Source: an uncultured delta proteobacterium (GTDB lineage: Bacteria; Myxococcota_A; Polyangia; Polyangiales; Ga0077539). From it: a stretch of DNA of 10,597 nt. The translations under genes and the position numbers were made by a program. The stretch spans positions 1 through 10,597 of the forward strand of contig CAISKJ010000390.1 of NCBI GenBank assembly GCA_903885885.1, given 5' to 3'. This document shows positions 1-6,291 of this stretch, piece by piece. A model generated the notes under the pieces. It was given only the letters and a program-made list of their open reading frames with translations, had not been told where the DNA came from and did not search any database. The first letter of the stretch is position 1. Every line of letters begins with the position of its first letter.

Positions 1-1
1 G

Positions 2-2380
2 GACGACGAGCGCGCCGACGAGGCCCTCACCATGCTGCGCGGCATCGCGCGGCGCTTCGAGGCCAACCCCGAGGTCGAGTCCGAGCTCGCCGACCGGCTC
101 ATGCAGCGCAACTGGGACGGCGAGGCCCGCGCCATCGTCACGGCCGCCCGCGAGCGCCTGCCCGACGCGTGCTGGCCCTCGCGCATGCTCCTCTCGCTCG
201 CGCAGCGCCGCGACGACGGCCGCGTCGAGCTCGCGCTGGCGGGCGAGGTGCGCCGCTGCGACGCCCTCTCCGACGCGGCGGCCGCCACGCTGTCGCGCCT
301 GCGCCGCTGGGGCGACGCCGAGACCGAGTACCTGCGCCTCGTGGCCGACGACCCCGAGGGCCGCGGCCTGCGCCGCTCGCTCGTCGAGCTGGCCCGCGCG
401 CGCGGCGACCACCCCGAGGCCGCGCGCCGCGCCCTCGCGCTCCTCGCCGACATGCCCGAAGACGACGCGCTGCGCGCCGACCTCGTCGACGTGCTCGTGT
501 CGCAGGGGCAGAGCGACGAGGCCCGCGCCGTGCTCGACCGCGAGCTCGCGCGCGCGCCCGCCGAGCTGGCGACGCTCTACCGCATGCGCTCGGTGCTCGC
601 GCGCCGCGACGACCTCGAGCCGTGGCGCCTCGACGGCCGCCGCGTGCTGGCCGACTTCGAAGCCTCGGGGCGTCAGTACGACGGCTCGGCGGTGCTCGTG
701 CTCGACTACACCGTGCGGCGCACCTACGCCGACGGGTCGGCGCTCGAGCTCACGCACAACGTCGTGCGGGTGCAGTCGCAAGAGGCCGTCGAGGAGTACG
801 GCGAGTTCGCGCCGCCGCAGGGGGCTTCGATCTACCGCGCGCGCACGCTCAAGGCCGACGGGCGCATTCTCGAGCCCGAGCAGGTGGCGGGCAAAGACTC
901 GCTCTCGCTCCCCGAGCTGCGCCCCGGCGACGCGGTGGAGTTCGAGTACGTGCGCGCCCTCTCGCCCGTCGACCTCGCGCCCGGCGGATTCCTCGGAGAC
1001 CGCTTCTTTTTTAGGGGTTTCGACGTTCCGTACGACCGCTCGGAGTACGTGGTGGTCACGCCCCGCGACATGCCCCTCGTGGTCGACCCGCGCGGCCCCG
1101 CGCCCACCCTCGCGCGCAGCGACCACCGCGGGGTGATCGAGCACCGCTGGGTCGCGCGCCAGAGCCACCGCATGACGCCCGAACCCCGCTCCGTGGCCGC
1201 GCGCGAGTTCATCCCGAGCATCGCCGTGGGCGTCGGGGCCACGTGGGATCGCTTCGTCGACGCGCTGCGCGAGCGCATCATCGACATGGACGTGGCCGAC
1301 CCCGAGTCGGTGCGCCTCGCCGCCGAGCTCACCCGCGGCGCGCGCACGGCCTCGGAGAAGCTCCTGCGATTGCACCAGTGGGTGCTCGACCACATCGAGC
1401 AGCAGGGGTCGGGCACGCCCTTCGATCAGGCCGCGCGCATGGTGGCCTCGCGGCAGGGCCATCGCACGCGGGTGCTGTGCTACCTGCTGAACCTCTCGGG
1501 CGTTCCGTGCGAGCTCGCGCTCGTGCGCCAGGGCTCGGCCGACGCGACGCCCTCACCGCTCGCCGACGACGACACCTATCAGTCGGTGATGCTGCGCGTC
1601 CGCACCGAGCGCGGCCTGCAGTGGATCACCGGCGCCGATCACAACGCGCCCGTCGCGTACATTCCGCCCGGGCTCGCGGGGGCCGAGGCCATTCTCCTCA
1701 CGCCGGGGGCGCCGCACGAGCGCCTCCCGCCGCTCGACCTCGAGGCCCACGGTCGAGCCCTCACGGTGCGCCTCGCGCTCTCGACCGACGGCTCGGGCCG
1801 CGCCACCGTCGAGGAGCGCCTCCGCGGCTACGCGGCCACCGGCGCGCGCGAGGCCGTGCGCTCGATGGACGTCGCCAACCGCGAGCGGCAGTTCGAAGCG
1901 TACGTGGGGCGCATGGTGGCGGGCGCGTCGCTCGAGGCGCTCGACATCACGGGCGTCGAAGACCGCGAGGCCGACCTGGTGCTTCGCTACACCTTTCGGG
2001 CGCCCAACCTCGCCACGCCGTCGGGCGCGCAGCTCGCGTTCGAGGGGATGTTTCAAGCCGAGGCCGCGCGCGTGTACGCCGACACCCGCGAGCGCTCGGT
2101 GCCCATGTGGAACGGCGACCCCGTGCGCGCCACCCTCGACCTCACGGTCACGCTCCCCACGGGCGCGCGCGTCGAGGAGCTCCCGCCCGACGCCGAGGGT
2201 CGCGTGCCGGGCATCGCGTGGTCGATTCGCAGCGAGCGCACCACCGAGGGCTTTCACCTCGCGCGGCGCGTCGAGATCCCCACCGGGCGCGTGACGCCCG
2301 AAGAGTACGCGGCCTTCGCCGCGACGGCGCGCGCCCTCGACACGGCGGACACCCGTCGCATCACGATCGCACTTCCCTGA
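2..2380 (+). CDS. TPR / DUF3857 / transglutaminase-like protein, 5' end missing
   Basis: The frame is open to the left edge of the window, and the codons before the first ATG (base 32) already read like TPR helices, so the gene starts upstream; 792 residues are visible. Numbering from base 2, residues 1 to about 215 are Ala/Arg/Leu-rich helical repeats of TPR type. From about 226 to 400 there is a DUF3857-type beta-rich domain (YTVRRTYADGSALEL, then RTLKADGRILEPEQ and PELRPGDAVEFEY). About 450-570 is a transglutaminase-like fold (LLRLHQWVLDHI, then LLNLSGVPCELALVR), and the remainder is a beta-rich DUF3858-like tail. The usual Cys, His and Asp of the transglutaminase triad do not appear: the GxC position reads RQGHR (residues 484-488) and the His strand reads TYQSVMLRV (Q527, S528). 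The function is unknown; members of this family are often exported or envelope-associated, but the N-terminus is not visible. It is convergent with the FHA genes. The family call is firm; the biological role is not. Confidence 0.88.
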   Translation, partial: DDERADEALTMLRGIARRFEANPEVESELADRLMQRNWDGEARAIVTAARERLPDACWPSRMLLSLAQRRDDGRVELALAGEVRRCDALSDAAAATLSRLRRWGDAETEYLRLVADDPEGRGLRRSLVELARARGDHPEAARRALALLADMPEDDALRADLVDVLVSQGQSDEARAVLDRELARAPAELATLYRMRSVLARRDDLEPWRLDGRRVLADFEASGRQYDGSAVLVLDYTVRRTYADGSALELTHNVVRVQSQEAVEEYGEFAPPQGASIYRARTLKADGRILEPEQVAGKDSLSLPELRPGDAVEFEYVRALSPVDLAPGGFLGDRFFFRGFDVPYDRSEYVVVTPRDMPLVVDPRGPAPTLARSDHRGVIEHRWVARQSHRMTPEPRSVAAREFIPSIAVGVGATWDRFVDALRERIIDMDVADPESVRLAAELTRGARTASEKLLRLHQWVLDHIEQQGSGTPFDQAARMVASRQGHRTRVLCYLLNLSGVPCELALVRQGSADATPSPLADDDTYQSVMLRVRTERGLQWITGADHNAPVAYIPPGLAGAEAILLTPGAPHERLPPLDLEAHGRALTVRLALSTDGSGRATVEERLRGYAATGAREAVRSMDVANRERQFEAYVGRMVAGASLEALDITGVEDREADLVLRYTFRAPNLATPSGAQLAFEGMFQAEAARVYADTRERSVPMWNGDPVRATLDLTVTLPTGARVEELPPDAEGRVPGIAWSIRSERTTEGFHLARRVEIPTGRVTPEEYAAFAATARALDTADTRRITIALP

Positions 2381-2391
2381 AGGTGTTTCGC

Positions 2392-2420
2392 GCGCCCTCC
2401 CGCCTCGCGTGGGAGGGCGC
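2392..2420. terminator. Perfect 10-bp hairpin between convergent genes
   Basis: Arm GCGCCCTCCC (2392-2401), a 9-base loop and the exact reverse complement GGGAGGGCGC (2411-2420) lie in the 49-bp gap between two convergent stop codons: 12 bp after the DUF3857 gene stop and 10 bp after the FHA gene stop. The position and strength suit a bidirectional transcription terminator. Neither side has a T-tract, so if it terminates it is not a textbook intrinsic terminator. It may instead protect 3' ends or assist factor-dependent termination. Confidence 0.6.
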
Positions 2421-2429
2421 CGGAGGCGC

Positions 2430-3200
2430 TCAGCGGTACGTGAAGACGATCTCGTGGTCGCAGATGCGAAACACGTCGCCCTCGCCGATGGGGCGGCGAT
2501 CGACGCGCGTGCCCTGAAACTCGATGCCGTTGGTGCTCCCCATGTCGACCATCCAGAACTGGCCCTGGTGGCGCACGATGCGGGCGTGCTGCCGCGACAC
2601 GTTGGGGTCTTTCACGATGAGGTCGCAGCTCTTGTTGCTGCGGCCGATGTAGAACTCGTCTTTGACGATGGGATACTTCTGCCCTTCGAACACGGCATAG
2701 AGCACGGGGCCCGTGGCCGCGCCCGGATAGGCCGGCGGCTGCGCCACGCGCTGCGGCGGCTGCGGCTGACCGTAACCGCCCCCGGAGGGGAGCCCCTGCG
2801 GCATCGGCGCGCCGGGGTTGGGCGCCTGGCGCTGCTGCGGCTGCACGTAGCCCGCGTTGAGGGGCGGCTGCTGCATCGGGCGCATGCTGTTGGGGCCGCT
2901 CATCGGGGGCGGCGCGGCCGTGCGCGGCATCGGCCCGGGCGCTCCCGACATCGGCCGCTGCGGGCCGCCCATTCCCATCGCGGGCGGGCCCGGTGGCCCA
3001 CCCACAGGGGGCCGGGCCACGCTGCCGGGCGCGATGGTCTGACGCAACTTGCCCTGGCTTCGGGCGTAGTGGCGCATCGCTTCGTTGATCAGATAGTCGA
3101 CCGAGCACTCCAGGTCTTGAGACATCTGTTCGAAGGTGTCCCAGAGGTAGTCACGGCACTGAAACTGGCGGAGTGACTTGCGGTTCGGATCTTCGGTCAT
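2430..3200 (-). CDS. FHA-domain protein with N-terminal ribbon-helix-helix-like domain (copy 2)
   Basis: This is a 256-residue protein. The open frame reaches back to base 3278, but I chose the ATG at 3200-3198 because the next residues (MTEDPNRKSLRQFQCRDYLW) align without gaps with the start of the upstream paralogue. Residues 11-50 read as strand, helix, turn, helix in Arc/CopG style (RQFQCRDYLWDTFEQ, then SVDYLINEAMRHYA), suggesting DNA binding. Residues 51-163 are a Pro/Gly/Gln/Met-rich, probably disordered linker. Residues 164-256 are an FHA domain with the key phosphothreonine-pocket motifs: G186-R187, S202-R203-x-H205 and S222-T223-N224-G225. The protein ends in RICDHEIVFTYR, nearly the same as its paralogue. 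There is no signal peptide or membrane segment, so it is cytoplasmic. The ribosome binding site is weak. A 247-bp spacer with a palindrome precedes it, so it may have its own promoter. FHA is certain; the DNA-binding head is inferred from the residue pattern. Confidence 0.93.
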   Translation of the reverse strand: MTEDPNRKSLRQFQCRDYLWDTFEQMSQDLECSVDYLINEAMRHYARSQGKLRQTIAPGSVARPPVGGPPGPPAMGMGGPQRPMSGAPGPMPRTAAPPPMSGPNSMRPMQQPPLNAGYVQPQQRQAPNPGAPMPQGLPSGGGYGQPQPPQRVAQPPAYPGAATGPVLYAVFEGQKYPIVKDEFYIGRSNKSCDLIVKDPNVSRQHARIVRHQGQFWMVDMGSTNGIEFQGTRVDRRPIGEGDVFRICDHEIVFTYR

Positions 3201-3278
3201 AGGGTCCAACAACCGGCCGCGTGTTCTACGGGTGGGCGTCCGTCTCGGCGGAGGGTATCGGCAGCCTCGAGGACACAC

Positions 3279-3299
3279 GCAGGTGACGAAATCACCTGC
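3279..3299. promoter_or_regulatory. Perfect 8-5-8 palindrome upstream of the second FHA gene
   Basis: GCAGGTGA, a 5-base centre CGAAA and the exact reverse complement TCACCTGC sit in the 247-bp spacer between the two FHA genes, 78 bp upstream of the 3200 start codon and about 150 bp past the 3448 stop. No T-run follows on either strand, so an operator fits at least as well as a terminator. Ribbon-helix-helix proteins typically bind inverted repeats and control their own genes, and both flanking genes encode candidate RHH proteins. No convincing -35/-10 pair was found in the spacer, which otherwise looks featureless. Confidence 0.45.
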
Positions 3300-3447
3300 A
3301 TGGGAGGCGCCTTCGCAGAGAAGTTCGACCGCACGTTACCACCAGCGGCGGCGCAGAGGGAAAGTTCTCTCCGCACCGGCCGCAGGCGCCGTCGAAGGCT
3401 CGCGTAAAACTTGGTGTTGAACGATCGCTCGGAGCCGCCCAGCGGGC

Positions 3448-4491
3448 TCAGCGATAGACGAACTGAATCTCGTGATCGCAGATGCGATAGAGGTCGCCGT
3501 GCTCGACGACCTTCTTGTCGACCTTGACGCCGTTGAACTCGACGCCGTTCGTGCTCTGCTGATCCACGATCCAATACTGGCCGTTGTAGAGCACCACGCA
3601 GGCGTGGCGGCGTGACACGTTCGAGTCGCGAATGGTGAGGTCGCTGGTCTTCTGGCCGCGGCCGATCACGAACTCTTCTTTCGTGACCGGGTATTGCTGG
3701 CCTTCATAGATGGCCACGAGGGTGCCGCCCTGACGGCCCTGCTGCTGCGGCGGGCGCTGCGGCGGGGCCATGGGCTGCTGCGGCGGCGGCATGTGCTGCT
3801 GTTGCTGCTGCTGGGGCGGCGGCGCCATCGGACGCTGCGCGCCCATGCCACCACCCTGTTGTCCCATGGGTGACTGCATCGGAGCGCCCATCTGCGATGG
3901 AGCTCCAGGCATTTGCGTGGGGATGCGCGGCTGTCCCATCATGCCGCCGGGGCTGGGGAGCGCGCCGGGGCCGCCCTGCGGGCGCTGGGCGTTGGGGTTC
4001 ATGGGAGGGAGGCCGCCGGGCTGACCACCGAGCGGCGGGAGCCGCGGTGCCTGCTGCATGCCCTGCTGCGAGGGCATCCCCTGCGGGGCGCCCTGGTTGA
4101 GCGGAGGCATCGGCGGGCGCTGCCCCGGAGGCTGCATCTGCGAGGGCATCCCGGGCATCGGCGGGGGCGCGCCGGGCATCCCCGGGCGCTGCTGGTTGCC
4201 CATCGGCGGGGGCGCGCTGGGCATCCCCGGACGCTGCATGCCGCCCATCCCCTGCGGGCCCATGCCCTGGTTGGGCGGACGAAACCCCCCGCCGGCGCGG
4301 GGCTCGAGGGGCTCGGGGATGTCGGCCATCGGGCCGCCGCGGCCCTTCGATTGGAGGTACACGCGCATCGCTTCGTTGACGAGCGAGTCAGGCGTGCAGT
4401 CCATCTCGTGGGCGATGGCCTCGAACGCGTCCCAGAGGTAGTCGCGGCACTGGAACGTCCGAGGATTCTTGTTCTGGGGATCGGGCATCAT
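3448..4491 (-). CDS. FHA-domain protein with N-terminal ribbon-helix-helix-like domain (copy 1)
   Basis: This is a 347-residue cytoplasmic protein starting with two adjacent ATGs (4491 or 4488), with no clear Shine-Dalgarno. Residues 11-50 (RTFQCRDYLWDAFEA, then DSLVNEAMRVYLQSKG) match the Arc/CopG ribbon-helix-helix pattern and align without gaps to the downstream paralogue (23 of 40 identical by eye). Residues 51-255 form a long linker of Pro, Gly, Gln and about two dozen Met, with a 15-residue tandem repeat and a six-Gln run, probably disordered. Residues 256-347 are a canonical FHA domain: G277-R278, S293-R294-R295-H296 and S313-T314-N315-G316; over 89 residues it matches the paralogue at 49 positions without gaps. 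FHA domains bind phosphothreonine peptides, so it probably reads Ser/Thr kinase output. The lipoprotein gene ends 22 bp upstream on the same strand, implying co-transcription. The start choice between the two Mets is open. Confidence 0.95.
   Translation of the reverse strand: MMPDPQNKNPRTFQCRDYLWDAFEAIAHEMDCTPDSLVNEAMRVYLQSKGRGGPMADIPEPLEPRAGGGFRPPNQGMGPQGMGGMQRPGMPSAPPPMGNQQRPGMPGAPPPMPGMPSQMQPPGQRPPMPPLNQGAPQGMPSQQGMQQAPRLPPLGGQPGGLPPMNPNAQRPQGGPGALPSPGGMMGQPRIPTQMPGAPSQMGAPMQSPMGQQGGGMGAQRPMAPPPQQQQQQHMPPPQQPMAPPQRPPQQQGRQGGTLVAIYEGQQYPVTKEEFVIGRGQKTSDLTIRDSNVSRRHACVVLYNGQYWIVDQQSTNGVEFNGVKVDKKVVEHGDLYRICDHEIQFVYR
4156..4237 (-). repeat. Imperfect 37-bp direct repeat in the FHA linker
   Basis: Bases 4156-4192 and 4201-4237 match at 35 of 37 positions with a 45-bp (15-codon) offset. 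In the protein this gives two copies of QRPGMPxAPPPM. The in-frame offset points to linker growth by slippage or unequal exchange; copy number may differ between strains. Confidence 0.8.
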
Positions 4492-4513
4492 GGCGAATGG
4501 TCCGTGACTGCTT

Positions 4514-6061
4514 CTAGCGGTTGCCGCCGGGCGTCGTCTGCTGTCCCTGACGGAGCGTCTGCTCGAGGCTCTGCCGCGTGCGCGTGGCGACGGCGCCCAC
4601 GGTGGTGAGCTGCGCGTCGGTCCACCCCTCGCCGGTCACCGGCGTGGCTTCGCTCACGTACGGCTGCAGCGCCGCGAGGTCGGCCTGCTCGCCCTTGATG
4701 CCGAGGAACATCATCGCGAGCACGCGGACGGGCACCGGGTGGGTGTTGGCGAGGAATCCGCGCAGCGACTCGCGCGGCGGCGGCGCGAGGTCGCCGAGGG
4801 CCTGCGCCTCGCCGTTGAGCTCGGCGAAGGTGAAGCCCGCGAAGGGCGCGCTGCGCGCCATGCCGAGGTGCTGCATAAACTCGGGGATGATCGCCGCGCC
4901 GCCGAGCTTGATGATCGCCTCGCCGAGCTTCCAACGAATGGTGAAGCTCTGGTCGGCGGCGACGCCGTTGGCCGTGTCGAAGAGCGAGAAGAGCCCGGGG
5001 ATGATGCTCCGCTCGCGCGTCTCGCCGATGCGGTCGACGGCGAGGCCGCGGAGGTCGATGTCGCAGGTCGGGCCGGGCGCGCAATTCACCACCGAGAGCA
5101 GGCGCTGCGCGTGCGACGAGGTGACGCCGTTGGCCATGGCCGTGAGCGCGAGCTTGCGGCGATCGAGGGGCGTGGCGGCGTTGCTCGCGACGGTGAGCAG
5201 GTAGTCGGTGCCGTTGGGCTGGCCCAGCGTGCGAACGGCCTCGTAGAGCACCGTGAGGTACTGCGTGCGGAGGGCCGTGACGCCGCGCGCGACGGCCGCG
5301 GCGTCGGTCGGTCGGTTGGCCGCGCGCAGGAGTCGCGTGGCGATCTCGCCGAGGCGCGCGTCGCCCGCGGCGGCCTCGATCTCGGTGGCGACCGTGACGA
5401 TGCGCGCCGTCGTGGCCTGCTTGCCCTGCGGCGTGGCGATGCCGTTGACGAGCTTGGCGATCTCGACCACCACGGGGATGGCCTGCTCGCTGAAGGCCAC
5501 CGCGCGCGAGAGGCGATCGACCGACGAGGGGCCGATGGCCTGCACGATCTGCTCGGCGGTGTACGAGCCCGCGAGGGCGCGGGTGTTGAAGTCGGCGAGC
5601 ACCCAGTCGAGCACCATGTTGGCGAGCGCGGTGCGGTCTTCGGCGCTGGCGAAGGACGCGCGCCCGTCGCCGCGGAGGAGCACGTACGCGGCGTCTTTGG
5701 CCTTGATCTGCTGCTCGGTGGGGCCCTGCGCGCTGGTGCCCGGCTGCGCCGTGAGCATGCCCTGCAGCTCGGCCACCAGGGTATGCACGATGGGCTCGCG
5801 ATCCGACGGCGCCATCGACTGGAACGCGCTCTGGAGCAGCTCGAGGCCGCTGGCGTTCGGGTGCTTCATCTCGATGAGCGCCCGCGCCGCGTGCACGCGC
5901 ATCGCGGCGTCGTAGCGGTTCTCGACGAGCACGGTGGTGATCTTGCGGGGGCCGCGCTGCGTGTGCTTCCAGTGCTCGATGTCGGCGTCGGAAACGTTGC
6001 AGCCCGAGATCACCAGCATGATCGCCGCGGTGAGGGCGGCCCTTTGACAGATCGAACGCAT
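4514..6061 (-). CDS. HEAT-like repeat lipoprotein
   Basis: This is a 515-residue protein. The start is the ATG at 6061-6059, preceded at 5 bp by GAGGAG; a TTG one codon earlier is in frame but too close to that ribosome binding site. The N-terminus is a lipoprotein signal: Arg2, a hydrophobic stretch, then lipobox I18-S19-G20-C21, with Asn-Val after the cysteine, so it is probably lipidated and, lacking Asp at +2, sent to the outer membrane. The mature part is almost entirely alpha-helical with HEAT-like helix pairs, for example near residues 41-66 (ENRYDAAMRVHAARALIEMK), LRGLAVDRIGETRERSIIP and PVRVLAMMFLGIKGEQADL. No catalytic motif was seen, so a protein-binding scaffold in the envelope is the best guess. 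It is the first gene of a minus-strand group that continues, 22 bp on, into the FHA gene. I recognise the overall class, not a named family. Confidence 0.88.
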   Translation of the reverse strand: MRSICQRAALTAAIMLVISGCNVSDADIEHWKHTQRGPRKITTVLVENRYDAAMRVHAARALIEMKHPNASGLELLQSAFQSMAPSDREPIVHTLVAELQGMLTAQPGTSAQGPTEQQIKAKDAAYVLLRGDGRASFASAEDRTALANMVLDWVLADFNTRALAGSYTAEQIVQAIGPSSVDRLSRAVAFSEQAIPVVVEIAKLVNGIATPQGKQATTARIVTVATEIEAAAGDARLGEIATRLLRAANRPTDAAAVARGVTALRTQYLTVLYEAVRTLGQPNGTDYLLTVASNAATPLDRRKLALTAMANGVTSSHAQRLLSVVNCAPGPTCDIDLRGLAVDRIGETRERSIIPGLFSLFDTANGVAADQSFTIRWKLGEAIIKLGGAAIIPEFMQHLGMARSAPFAGFTFAELNGEAQALGDLAPPPRESLRGFLANTHPVPVRVLAMMFLGIKGEQADLAALQPYVSEATPVTGEGWTDAQLTTVGAVATRTRQSLEQTLRQGQQTTPGGNR

Positions 6062-6066
6062 CAATG

Positions 6067-6072
6067 CTCCTC
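6067..6072 (-). promoter_or_regulatory. Shine-Dalgarno GAGGAG for the lipoprotein gene
   Basis: On the minus strand GAGGAG lies 5 bp before the ATG at 6061. It is the clearest ribosome binding site on this strand and decides for the ATG over the TTG immediately upstream (6064), which it would sit only 2 bp from. Confidence 0.75.
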
Positions 6073-6169
6073 AACGGGGCGGTGGCAAACGCGCGATAGA
6101 AACCGCGGGGCGCTGCGCTCGGGCCCGGCCTTTGGCAAACCGGTGAGCGCGGATCCCAACGTGCGCGCG

Positions 6170-6197
6170 ATCCTAAACGCTCCGGTGCGCGGGTCAA
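6170..6197 (-). promoter_or_regulatory. Candidate sigma70-like promoter for the lipoprotein-FHA operon
   Basis: On the minus strand TTGACC (6197-6192) and TAGGAT (6175-6170) are separated by 16 bp, matching the -35 consensus at 5 of 6 positions and the -10 at 4 of 6. It would give a leader of about 100 nt before the ATG at 6061. It lies in the 230-bp divergent gap shared with ftsK; no comparable plus-strand promoter stood out there (a TAGAAC at 6241 has no -35 partner). Confidence 0.5.
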
Positions 6198-6291
6198 CAG
6201 CGGACCGTGTGCCCCCGCCGAACCTTACTTACCGCCACCCTAGAACGCTCCGCGGACGAGTCTGCCGTTATCTGGCCGACTTCGCCCCGAT

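Noticed and set aside
1243..2517. 424-residue plus-strand frame inside the DUF3857 gene
   Set aside because: Arg/Ala/His/Gly-rich out-of-frame translation of a confidently identified gene.
3201..3278. Upstream extension of the second FHA protein to base 3278
   Set aside because: The added 26 residues are Arg/Pro-rich, run through the spacer, and have no counterpart in the paralogue, whose N-terminus aligns with the 3200 start.
6083..6140. Direct repeat TGGCAAAC (6083-6090 and 6133-6140) in the lipoprotein leader region
   Set aside because: Only 8 bp and two copies, with no flanking symmetry; could not be separated from chance.
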